NCBI GenBank assembly: GCA_009617715.1
Contig: VTFK01000054.1
Location: 992,001-1,056,000 of the forward strand
Source: Plectrocnemia conspersa
Lineage: Eukaryota > Arthropoda > Insecta > Trichoptera > Polycentropodidae
Direction: 5' to 3'
DNA length: 64,000 nucleotides
Shown: positions 51,201-62,622 of the stretch, one piece after another
Layout: the number at the start of each line of letters is the position of its first letter
Position numbering within the stretch: the stretch's first letter is position 1
Made by a program: the position numbers and the translations under genes
The notes under the pieces: generated by a model
Databases searched by the model: none
What the model was told of the DNA's origin: nothing
The model's input: only the letters and a program-made list of their open reading frames with translations

Positions 51201-54200
51201 AAATAAAAATAAGCATCGAAAAATTTGATAACAGTTTATATTTTAAAACATATATTAATAGCAGATAGCAGATCTTGAAAATCGTAGGGTTTTCTTTGGA
51301 GTGTCGTGTTGAATTATTTTCGCCTGTGATCTGTTGTGATGATGCTAGAAAATCGTGCTGCGACTCCTTGGCGTCTATGGAGCGTCTTACTCAACCAGTC
51401 CGTCTGCCCATCTGCCTCTCTGTGACCATGTGTCATATCTTTTATATTTCTGGTTTCAAATAGCTTTGGATAATTTGCAGATGAAGATGTCTGCAAGGCA
51501 ATTGCATCGCCTTTTGATCACATCCACTAAATGTGTTTAAAAATGTAGCTTTCGGCGATCGTTAACAAAGGGGTACAAATAACAATAGTCCATTTGCGCA
51601 GGGTAGAACGCATTGTCTATCGCGTATCCTTTTCACACAAAAAAATGGTAGTTGTTTCTGGTGAGTGATTACCAGTGATTAACGTCTCGAGACGGATGTG
51701 AAAATAGGTGGTCCATGTAATATTAACAATTATTAATGCAATTGTTAAGTCCCGAGATATCTTTTAAATAGTTAGGCTTAACTTTTGAGACGAGTTGGTT
51801 CTTCTTTTCATTGTTCAAGATGGTTGTTATTTTAAAGTTTAAGTTATTGCATCATTTTTCTTACTTGACGCAATAATTTACAAAAATAATACGGCAATCC
51901 AGAATAATTTTAATAAACTGGAAAATCAAATCGTTTTACCGGGATCCAATAAGCCTAGCGTTCAATTGAGAAACTTTGATACTGACACATTTAATTGCAA
52001 ACATGTATTTATTCTCAGAATCCCATTGACTTAAGTGGATTTGAAACACAATTTGTGTTGCTTTTGTCATAATGATAAATCATGTACAATTTGATACAAA
52101 ATACTATGTGCTGTCATAAGCAAAAGTATTTTTTATGTATATAATATATCTATGAAGTGTACGAAAGCTCGTGTTTTATAATCGTAGAAAATTTTTTAAA
52201 AATCATTATATAATAGAAGCTTGAAATGCTATTAATATTTGTGAAGCGGTAAATTGAGGTTTATCTTTTTTATCTCTCTTAAACGAAGTATGTTTGTGAA
52301 ACCAAATTGAGGATTTCGTTAAATTAAAATTTTATAACTCGATAAAGCAAACAATGTCGATCGAGTGGCTCTCAAGCGTTATTTTTTTATTTTTAACCTG
52401 GGTATTAAGCAATTCATAAAACTCACACAGCATAAGCACTCAAGAAGGATTACTTTGATAGCATCACGTGGCGTGTTACAGAAGCATAACATTTATTCTC
52501 TGCCATTACATTTATAGCATCTATGAGAAAATAAAGTGTTAATTAAATTAACGTTGATCGATTCGTTGAAGTGTTGAGTTAGACGCAATGTAATTTAACA
52601 GCTATGTTAAATTAACAGGAGGTATATTCTTCGCTAACCCTATGAGAAAGCAAGGGTACGTCACAATGCTGGACCCTCTGCAAGATCTATTTGGCGAGAG
52701 GATGGGAGGACTTCTTTTCTTGCCGGCGCTTTGCGGCGAAGTCTTTTGGGCAGCTGGAATTTTAGCAGCTTTGGGTGTGTATTATATAATTTTAACTTGA
52801 CTTATTATCTTGAATGATTTTTAATAAACGTCTATTTAGGTGCCACATTGACTGTCATCATCGATATGGATCATCGCACATCGGTCATCTTTTCTGCATG
52901 CGTCGCCGTTTTCTACACATTATTCGGAGGGCTTTATTCCGTAGCCTACACTGACGTGCTGCAGTTGTTCTGCATCTTTATCGGTCTATGGATGTGTATT
53001 CCATTTGCGTGGACCAATGAACACGTTAAACCTTTGAGTTCGATGGACGTCGATTGGATAGGGGCAGTTAGTCCGGAGGAGCACTGGTTCTACGTAGACT
53101 ACGGGCTGCTGCTCATCTTTGGTGGCATTCCTTGGCAGGTGAGTTATCATTTTTTTTTATATCCATAAACATTGCATTTTTTATATTGAAGTATTTAAAA
53201 CGTCACAAGACATATTTATAAAAAAAATCTATTGTGTAGAATCAAATTCTTTTGACTGACCTCTCTATAGTCTCGCTGCGTGGACAATATGATTTACATA
53301 TAAACTAAATACAAATAATATTTGAACAAAATAAATCTAGTTTGTTACAAATTTACTTATGTGTGTAATGATATATTGTATACGTTATTTGACTTTAAAT
53401 ATTTCAATTTATAAAAAATATTATATTTGTATTAAATAAAATGTATATCCTCTTTTACATTTTTTATGATATATTTATTTTACCCTGGGGTTTCGTATTT
53501 CAAATGTGTGATATTTTATTATATAGCATGATACATTTCGTCGATATGGTATTTTATATCTCTCGCCCACATATTGATACGAAATTTTGATTTAGCTCAG
53601 TGGTCAGCAACTTTTAAGATATTCGTTTTGTAACAAATTACTAAAGTGGAAGTTATTTATAAAGGTAGACATGTTGGGAGCTAAAAGGTTATCGAATAAA
53701 TTTTTGGTTAAAGAAAAGTTCGCTGGTCCAACTTGAAAGCAGAAAAAGCAATTCGATCGTAAAGGCATATTTTCGTAAAGTTTGTTATGGCATCGTTGGC
53801 CAACCACTAGTCTAGATTTATGTATTTTTAATTAATGGATATTAACAATATTTTGTGAATTAATTAAAATCTTAGTATTTTACATATTATATAATAAATG
53901 TTAATAGATTTGTTTGAAAAGAAATTGAGCCAAAAAAACATAAATATAATACAATATAAAAAAAAATGTATTCGAGGTGACTTGTCTTTGGTTTGCCCAA
54001 TAGAGTCGTGATAATATGCCATTAAATATTTTTTTTTAATAAAAATCAATGAATATGTAACTAAAAAATACACATTTTATTATATTAATATCATAAATAC
54101 TTGAACGTAGTATACTTTAATGGTAAAAATGAAAAAAAAAAAGACATACATGATAATGTTAATTAATATATAACATTTTATATATGTAACTTTTTTGCTA

Positions 54201-57200
54201 TATCGTTAATAATGTTTGAAAAATCATAATTCAATATTTTATTTAAAGGTTTTTTATCATTGTTTAGTAGAAATACATTTTTAATAGCTTTAGTTTGCAT
54301 AAATAACTTGCAATACTTGCTACAGTAACGGGAAACGTAAATAAAATAGCTACAAGATATAGTGCAATCTTGTAGCTATTTTTTATAATTTTATTTAGAG
54401 ATTATTTATTTAAAAAAATGTGTTTTTTAAATCAATCTTCATCTATCTTTTTTTTATAAAACGTTACAAAATTCCATGATTAATTTTTTTTATATTTTAA
54501 ATTAATTTAATACTAGATACAGTGAATAAAATAAATGGTTTTAAATCCTTAATCTATTTGCACAACTTTTGTTTTTTGAAAAAAATAATAAAAATTCTTG
54601 ATAAAATATTTTATTTTTCATAACTAGTTTTTCAGTAAATCTCTTTTGCGTTACATAAGAAATACGAATTGTATTTTTAAATATAGTATTTAATTTAATT
54701 AATTTATTAAAATTTTATTAAGATTTTCGTGACATAACAGGTTGCCCAATGCGTCACGATAATAAAAAAAACAATAGATAGTATTAATCTAAAACTCAAA
54801 TAATAGAATACAAGTAAGATAAAAAGTAATACATAGTAAAGAAAATTAAATTATACGAATTGGACCAGCTCCTCGTATCTGATATTAAACAGATCAATGT
54901 GCAATGTTAGCGTATTGAGGGGCCGGATAGGCGAGTCATAACAGGCATAACAGATAGCTCTAATAGAGGACGCGATCGTGAACCTACAACTCGAATTCTT
55001 TGGGAATAGTTTGTTTGCTGAAAACACCATTCAGTAGCTTAAAAAAATGCTTAACAACATACAACTTTCTGTAAGAATTCAGAGAATCGTATTGCATCGG
55101 GAAAGACACTGGGAAATAAAAACGTATAATAACGAAATATACTCTTGTAAAGGTATCTGGAAAACCTGTCTTGAACTTTTTCGATTGAGCGGTAGTGTTT
55201 GGTTATAGAGAATTTACCGATAAGGTACATGAATAACGAATAACGGCAAAGTAAAATGCGTTCCTTATCTCAGTAAAGTTAAACATTTTAAAAGGTTTAT
55301 CACGGGCGTCGTTTACGTGTAGAGAAAATTTCCACTCGCTCTCAAAGTGATTTCAAGATCTTTAGTCGAAGTTTTTCTGGCCAAAACATTCTCACCAAGA
55401 TCATAGAAACAATCTGATGGCGAACGAGATTGAGAACATGACACAATATACCAATGTTCAATAGAGAATTTAAATTACACATCTCCATAGTGAATTTAAA
55501 TCAGACTGTAGAGAAAAGGAGTCCACAGATCTAATTTATTTAAACATTTTAAATCATCTGCATACAGAAGAAAGATTGAATTTATAACTGCCGTATTTAT
55601 GTTACTAATAAACAGCGTAAAGAGCAGAACCTTTTAGGAACCTCTGAAAAGATGAAATACTATGATCGCTCAAATAACCCGAGAATAACCAGGTTCAATC
55701 ATCTGAGCAACCTAGGTCCGACAATTTTTTTTACTAATAACCCATGACAAACCTCGTCGAAAGCCTTTTCAAAATCCAAAAATACAACGTCTTAAAAATA
55801 TGTATAAGTATTATTTTTGCATTAATATTAAGTAAGAATTTTTTTTATTGATTGAAATGAAGATAAATTATTTTTTCTGTTTTATTGCAATTTTTATTTT
55901 TATTTTATTTTTGGGACTCCTTTAACTGCCTAGGGCTTAGATGATATGCACTCGTTGCACCTCTCCATGGTTAGTAAAATATATGGGAAATTTAATTTGA
56001 TGTTATTTTTGAGAATTTATATTTATGTTTTCATAGCGACATCTCTTGAATAATATTGAAATTATTGTAGTAGTAAATAAATTATTGTAATAAAAATATT
56101 AATATTGAAACTATAATGGTTCTGTTTTAAATATTAAAATATTAAGAAATTAGGAAAACATGTTCTTAAATAAAAAAAAAATGTTTAAAAAAAAAAATAT
56201 TTACGTGTTATTTATACAATTATAAAAAAACATTACTATAACGATTTTTTAAAATTATTTCATGACGCATTGGGAAAATCTGTGAAGACATGATGTTCAG
56301 ATTAAAAATACAAAAAATAAAATATAAACAATAGTCAATCACATGTAGTTGAAAATATAAAAAATGCTTTTCTTTGCACGAAACTGGATTTTGGAGAAAA
56401 TATAAAAAAAATAAAAAATCGTTCTTGGAAAATAAAAAAAATAAATCAATTAGTATTGAAAGATTTTAATAAGTTTTTCATGACTAACTTTGTCACAACG
56501 ATTACGTGTGATCCCGGCATGATATTAAAACCAATTAAATAAATAATGAATCTCACTAGCTCATTTCGAACAAGTTTTAGTCATTATTAAATATCTTTCA
56601 GTGGTAATGTAATGTAACAAATCAGTGTTTATAAATTTTAAATAATAATATAATAACATATGATTTTTAAATAATTATATTTCATTTAGGTGTACTTTCA
56701 ACGAGTCCTGTCGAGCAAGACTGCAGGACGTGCTCAATTGTTGTCGTATGTGGCAGCGTTCGGTTGCATCCTAATGGCAATACCACCTGTACTGATAGGA
56801 GCTATAGCTAAAGCTACCGGTAAGTTAACATCCTTAGAGATTAATTTATTTCATCCTTCAATCTACATTTCAAAATCACTGCTTTGCCTTACAACTTTCA
56901 TGAAAATTCGCCAAAGTTAAGCAAGCCACAAAAACCACGCCTTGTAACTTTAATTATAAATGTTTACTTAAAAGTAATTAATTAATTTCTCGGAAAATTA
57001 AAATTATTTTATATAAATATACAATAATGTATATATACACGTAGCAAAATACGCGGTTGACAAAAGTAATTTTTACAATGACCCAGACCGAAATAACCAC
57101 TAGTTTACAACCATTGAACTATGCGAGGAAAATTAATGGGCTAATTATATTTCACGTGTATTTTAACTGTTTAAATTGGCTTTTGACTTTCTATTTTAAT

Positions 57201-60200
57201 CAACTATGTTATTATCAATCTAAATTAGCCAACAAGTGTGTCGAATGTGTAGGCCAACCCAAAACAATTAACTCCATCGACGCAAACAAACCCCTGATAT
57301 AAATGCGAAATATGGCAATGGGCGTGGTCTTGAAATGGTTACATAGACCCACGGAGAAACTATAGAAATTACAATTTTAGAAATACTATATAATTGTAAT
57401 ATTGTAATTACTGAAGTACGGTAATAATATTATTGAGAGAGAAGGATAATTGCTCATTTATGTTGTTGAGGTATGTTACTCTTTGGCACTTCTATAGATT
57501 CTCTGTTTCGTGCGTAGACCATATTTAGAAATATTTTTTAAGGAAGTTTTAGTAAACATTTTAGTAATTTAGTTAACAATATCAGGTGTAGATTCAAAAG
57601 ACGCAAAAGAAAGAAGTGTCCAACTTTAGCATTCCTTAACTTTTTCTTTTCTTTGTGTCGGTTTTTAAAAGACTTGCAATGCATCACCCCGAATTCTTAG
57701 ACATTTGTCATTCGTTTTCTTTTAGTTTATGGTTTAGGCTCGGGAATGTTATTTGGAGGAAGGGGGGGGGAGAGGAAGGGCATTTGCCCCTTCTTGAATT
57801 TGGTTAAAAAATTAATGTAATCGAAATATTAAAAAATATATATTTGGCCTCGCCTCTGGAACTCTGATTCTAAACCAGACATTTTTGGAATATCCCTCAA
57901 AGATAATCTAAAAAACAGTCTCGAGGCTATCCTAAAAATATTTTTAAAAATATGCTATTTCATTGAAGTCATATTGAAATACATTTTTATCGATAGATAT
58001 ACATATATTTTTATCAGTGAAAAATAAAATTTATCTGACAGGTGCTAGTAAAATTATACGATTTCAATTACGTAGTAATATATACATTTACATACTTATC
58101 ATTATTTATTTACATGCGATGTATAAATGTTACGGTGAATGTGCATCTATCGGTGAAGATATATTTTCACTAGTGATGTTCAAATTAGGGCTTGCAAAAA
58201 ATCGTCCAAAACATAAAACCAGTTTTAAATTTTTACAAATCGATAACTAATTAGTCAGTTTTTTTGAGATTTTGTTAAAAAATGAATATGTAAAAAATTG
58301 TTTATATTATGTAGTAATTATGCAAAAAAATCTAATTTCACTGCTAATAAATTCATGGTAAAATAACCAGAAATGGATAATGAAATGCGTAAAAAAGTAC
58401 CATGTATTATAATTGAAAACAAATATATTAAATATTAATTATTAATTTTTTTTATTTTGCTTGCATAATTTTTTAAATTGTGAAAAAAATTATAAATAAA
58501 AACATAAAAATTATTGGCAAGAAAAATACAAATGAATTTATATTATATACATTTCTCAAAATTTGTAAAAAGTAAATTTTTCGTGATTTCCAGTACGCAG
58601 CTTAGTATATTTAAATATTTAAAAATATGTTTGTATTCATAATGGTTATACTTTTCCATAATTTAAAAATATTTTTTCAGAGTGGAGGCAATGAGGCATA
58701 AAGCCTTAGAAATTTATCTATCGATTTTTTGCGTTATTTATAATTTTTGAGAAAAAAATATTTTTACTTATTAATTTAAAAATAATTGTAAAAAACGGTT
58801 AACCGAGTAAAAGAATCTATTTTTGTAATAATGACCGAAAAACCGGTAAATTAGTTTCGGTTTTAACCGGTTTGGAAGAGCAAATACATTTGCACCAGTA
58901 GATATATGTTTCTATAAGCGAAAATATAATTTAACTTAAGACGCTAGGGAAATTATATGCTATCTTAAATTGTTGTAAAAGTATCAGTTGTATCAGTGTT
59001 GGCGCCGTCACAGTGGGAACGTTTCTCACTGGTACGGCATTGTTTTTGACGTGGATTTTTGACTTCTGAGAAGTGATAATTGTTCTTTGCGTTCTATTGG
59101 TCAGAATTCGGTTTAGATATGCTTCATTCGATTCTCATTTATTGTTAGTCGTAATATTGTTATGGAAAGTCTTAGTATGAGCGCCAGATAACTGAGCGTT
59201 TCTACTGCGACGGCACGATTTAATTGCTTTTGACGTGGATTTTTGACTTCTGAAAAGTGATAATTGATTTTTTGCGCTCTTATATTAGTCAAAATTCAGT
59301 TTAGATATGCTTCATTATATTTTAACCTATTGTAAGTCGTAATGTTGTTATTAAAAGTCTTTATATGAACGATAGATAACCAATTTTATTACTTGAATTT
59401 GTCCAGAAAATTTATTGAAATATTATGAATTTTAACCATTTGAGCGGTATCGCCGTACATGTACGGTGGTCGATTTTTCACTGTTTTAAGGTACGCTATA
59501 CATATATAACTGAAGTATTAAATTTATGTAATATTTCATGTTTAAATGATTTCTATGGAAAATAATACCAATAAATTTAAGAATACGAAATAAATGAACA
59601 TAATAAAAAAAAAAGGCTTTATATTAATTTTATAAAAAATATTGAGAGGCTCTGAATTGCTATAAAAAAATCCACAAAAGTCGAATAATATATAAAAACA
59701 CCAATAAATTAACAAATGTGTATAAAATTTATTGAAATCGAAATTTAAAAAAATTGACTTATTGGCTAACTTTTGCCTTTCCCCTAGAAAAAGCTGAAAT
59801 GACGTCCCTGTTTACACTAGTATACATTTATAAAATTCACTGAACCGTTTTATCGTATTTTGGGCAGTGTGAAGTGACTACTTAATTAGTTTAATGATGT
59901 TTGTTCGACGCGTCCTTGCGAAACTAACAAAATTATATCTGCTCTTTGAATATTATTCTAATCATATTATTTGCTATTAACAAATAGTTTTTTTATTAAA
60001 GAATGAAGTGAAAGTATAAAAAATTGGCCATAAACGTAGCTTTCTTCAGAGCTATAAATATATTTTGGTCAGATTATACCATTTTTTCAAGAATTTACAT
60101 ATATATGTTCGTAAATATTTCTGACAATGGAGAAAAACATTTTAAAATTTTGATGCAATAGTATAATATATATGTATATTTATTCTAAGTATCTCATTTT

Positions 60201-62622
60201 ATTTAGAGAGCCTCATACCTACTGTTTTGGGTCTACAAAGTCTGCTCTCGAGAAAATTTAAAAATGTTTCAAGCATCTCCAGATCGACACTCCAATCTCT
60301 CAATTAAATTCCTTCATCTTGTGCGCCTTTCATTTCATTTCCCTTATCGCAACACAGAATTTTCGTTTTGTATCCTGAATGTATAATAAATTAAAGTGCT
60401 CAAGCGTGGCTCTCTGTACAATAGACCCCAGAAAATTGGTTTTGCAAATATTCCGCGACAAATTAAAATCTAATCCGGGGCTTAACTTGGAACAGCTTGG
60501 AACGAGACCGACTACAAAGGACCGTATCCTTTGACACAAGACCAGACTTCGATGATCTTGCCTATGGTGCTGCAGTATCTGACGCCAGATTTTGTGTCGT
60601 TCTTCGGCTTGGGAGCGGTGTCAGCGGCTGTCATGTCATCGGCAGACTCGAGCGTTCTCAGTGCTTCCTCTATGTTTGCCAGGTAAGAGAAATTGCTTTT
60701 AGATCGCTTAGTGGTGATAAGGGAAACGAGAATTTCTTCCAAGAATTTTATTTTATATGGCGTGCGCTGCGACAGAAATAATTTTAACTCAACCCATTTT
60801 TATGACGCGAGTTTAGACCCACGCACGTCATGGGTTGTGCTATTGCGTTTTAGCATAGGTAGTCTCCACTTTAAAAATAAATATGAATGTAACATATAAA
60901 GTAAAACCCCGATATATAAAATACCGTTAATTCCAATTTTTATGAAATATTTTTTAGCTTTAAAGTTATTGATTAATCAGATTGTCATTCATTATAAATG
61001 ACAATTTATATTATTCTAGTCTTTAACCAATATATTTTTAATCGAATGTTTCCCTGCAAAACCTTTTACGTGTGTGAATAAATTTAATTTAAAGTTTATT
61101 ACTTTTTTTGTATAGATCTACAATACTTTTAAGTAAAAAATATGAAAAATTCTATGAATCGTTTTGTCTTATAATATTTTATCGTTTATTTATTGTTCGT
61201 GTTTTGTGTCTGTTTCATTTCAGGAACGTGTATAAATTAATATTCAGACAGAGGGCATCTGAGATGGAAATTATATGGGTGATGAGGGTGGGAATCTTGA
61301 TCGTTGGTATTCTCTCCACCATAATGGCGCTAACGATACCTTCTATCTATGGATTATGGTAAATATGCGATACTTTTGTTTCGTTCTATATTGTCCTTTG
61401 CATCTTTCATTTTATTTTGATTTTTTCTATTCAATTTTTGCCTTGTATATATAAATTGAACCGTGAGACGTTTCTTTCAAACGTCCATTCATTCTTTGTA
61501 CTTACTTACTCTTACGTGCTCCGTGAAATACGTTCGATTCATGCCGGCAACCCATCTAAGGACTCTTTTCAGGTTCTTTTTTTATTTAAGAGGCTACCCA
61601 CTTTCGATATTACCCGCACGCTACACTAATTAATGTCCTATAATTCTCAATTTTCTCGTTATTTGAAGGCAATTTGTACCACGGTAGTTGGTTAACTGCG
61701 CAGTTCTAACGATCAATACTTCGGATGCTGGGGATATTCAGCAATATATATTTTTTTTAATTCAGTAACAAAATAAATATTGTAGCTTCTAATCTAAAAC
61801 ATACATTATTCGATAGTAGTATGAATTCAATTTAACTTTGTTTTTGTTTATTAGTCCATATATATATATATACTTTCATCACTGACAACAAAATGTTTTT
61901 TTAGTGACGATGATACTTAAAAAATATTACGTTATATTAATTTAAATATTTGTGGCAGATCTGATTTTTTTATTGCTATAGTGTTTCATTAGCAACATTT
62001 TAGTAAGAGAGATAAGTTATATATTTAAGATGTTATGTATTGAGTTAGCTACATTTAAAAAAAGATTATCGCAAATATCTTGTATGTGTACTTTTATAAA
62101 GATTATCAGAAAGCATTATATTTTTACAACGTCTTTAATACGATCAGATCTTGATTTTGTCTTATACACTCGAGATGATAACTTTTTTTTTATCAAGAGT
62201 CTAAACGTCATATGTCTTTAAAAATATTGTGCTTAGCATTGATAAGTCTTATCATGTACGTTATACTTTTAAAAAACCGTGAACCCTACGTATAAATATT
62301 GTTTGCGACATTCATTTTAGATTAATAAACTATTTTTTTTTATATTTAGGTCGATGTGTTCCGATCTGGTCTACGTGATTCTGTTTCCACAACTTTTGAT
62401 GGTGGTCCACTTCAAACATCACTGCAACACTTACGGCTCCCTGGCTGCATACATAGTGGCTTTGGTAGTTAGACTATCTGGCGGCGAAAGCTTATTGGGA
62501 CTGCCACCACTAATAGAATATCCAGGATACGATCCGGTGGGTCAAAGGCAGCTGTTTCCGTTCAGGACGATGGCTATGCTCATGTCCCTCATCACACTGG
62601 CTGGCGTATCGTGGTTCTCAAA
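45276..62622 (+). CDS. ChT: High-affinity choline transporter (SLC5A7/ChT type), 3' end outside window
   Basis: Coding exons: 45276-45441, 46848-46955, 52619-52774, 52840-53138, 56690-56819, 60496-60682, 61224-61358, 62350-62622. All have GT-AG borders and continuous phase, giving 484 complete codons so far. The protein opens [20 protein letters not shown], then [113 protein letters not shown] and [20 protein letters not shown], all classic for insect ChT. Family knowledge: a sodium-coupled, hemicholinium-sensitive carrier of 12-13 helices that takes choline into cholinergic terminals for acetylcholine synthesis. The last exon seen ends [19 protein letters not shown]; the cytoplasmic C-terminal tail (about 100 residues or more in relatives) was not found before 64000. 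The start is chosen on homology; the exon has 22 nt of leader after an acceptor. Confidence 0.96.
47895..49800. mobile_element. Large foldback-like element of repeat family B in ChT intron
   Basis: A left arm (about 47895-48200) and an inverted right arm (about 49485-49800) align over some 300 bp. Shared strings include AAATTAGTAGCAGTAA, AGAAATAAC, ATTATCAGTAATTTGACAA, AAATAAATAAATAAT, CATTCAGTTTCATGT and GTCTCGAATCT. The interior (about 1.3 kb) holds two head-to-head copies of the 184-bp-type unit at 48640-48970. A further inner stretch of the right side (49230-49485) matches 30.2 and 58.0 kb. There is no transposase, so the class is unknown. The 112-codon open frame at 49179-49517 lies inside the repeat and is not treated as a gene. 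Confidence 0.75.
48780..48905. repeat. Long imperfect hairpin from inverted repeat units
   Basis: CTCAGAAGTCAAAAATCCACG (48781-48801) pairs with GACGTGAATTTTTGCTTCTGAG (48870-48891), and the pairing extends inward through TTTTATTGC/GCAAAAAAAT-type sequence to a GC-rich loop rich in CGTCGTCG. The stem is about 50 bp with mismatches. Confidence 0.7.
51091..51798. mobile_element. Long-TIR element in ChT intron
   Basis: The left end, from CAACTCGT through ATCTCGGGACTAAGCAAT and TTAATAATTGTTAATATT to GGACCATCT (51091-51182), is matched inverted at 51710-51798 (GGTCCATGTAATATTAACAA, CCCGAGATAT, ACGAGTTG). The TIR is about 90 bp and the element about 708 bp. No transposase, no clear TSD. Short open frames inside are not convincing. 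Confidence 0.72.
53598..53809. mobile_element. Probable hAT-type MITE in ChT intron
   Basis: The left end CAGTGGTCAGCAACTTTT pairs with the right end GTTGGCCAACCACTA (inverted, with mismatches). About 212 bp. CAGTGGT...GCAAC ends fit hAT elements, but the 8-bp duplication is not clean. Confidence 0.6.
54738..56282. mobile_element. Inverted-repeat-bounded element carrying a reverse-transcriptase relic
   Basis: CAGGTTGCCCAATGCGTCAC (54738-54757) pairs with the inverted right end, whose complement reads CAGATTTTCCCAATGCGTCA (56263-56282). CCCAATGCGTCA is exact in both. The ends enclose the RT relic at 54840-55810. No TSD was confirmed; the ends may belong to a DNA element into which the retroelement later inserted. 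Confidence 0.5.
54840..55810 (-). pseudogene. Non-LTR retrotransposon reverse transcriptase, degenerate
   Basis: Minus-strand frames show [19 protein letters not shown] (about 55790-55735), then [21 protein letters not shown], the catalytic FLLYADDLK (YADD at 55553-55564), and further on [15 protein letters not shown] and [20 protein letters not shown] near the 3' end. The order from FxKAFD to YADD and a C-terminal arm fits an arthropod non-LTR RT (jockey/CR1-like group). Stops and frameshifts are numerous. Confidence 0.85.
57890..58970 (+). repeat. Repeat family B, fragment 2
   Basis: It begins CCCTCAAAGATAATCTAAAA, then ACAGTCTCGAGGCTATCC, CATATTGAAATACATTTTTA, ATCGATAGATATACATATAT, GACAGGTGCTAGTAAAATTA and CACTAGTGATG. 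After an unrelated insert (about 58200-58870) it resumes with CAAATACATTTGCACCAGTA through AAAATATAATTTAACTTAAG. It aligns with 30075-30330 and with the reverse complement of 49230-49540. It runs directly into the tandem units at 59000. Confidence 0.7.
59000..59390 (+). repeat. Two tandem copies of a 184-bp family B unit
   Basis: GACGTGGATTTTTGACTTCT starts at 59048 and again at 59232. Each is preceded by a GTTTCTCACT/GTTTCTACTGCGACGGCA-type block and followed by GTGATAATTG, TCAGTTTAGATATGCTTCAT and a GTCGTAAT.TTGTTAT block. The same unit is found head to head at 48640-48970. Confidence 0.8.
59453..59466. repeat. CCGTACATGTACGG palindrome
   Basis: A 14-bp perfect palindrome, preceded by TTAACCATTTGAGCGGTATC at 59432-59451. 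TTAA followed by CCATTTGAG may be the end of a piggyBac-type relic, but only one end is seen. Confidence 0.4.
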
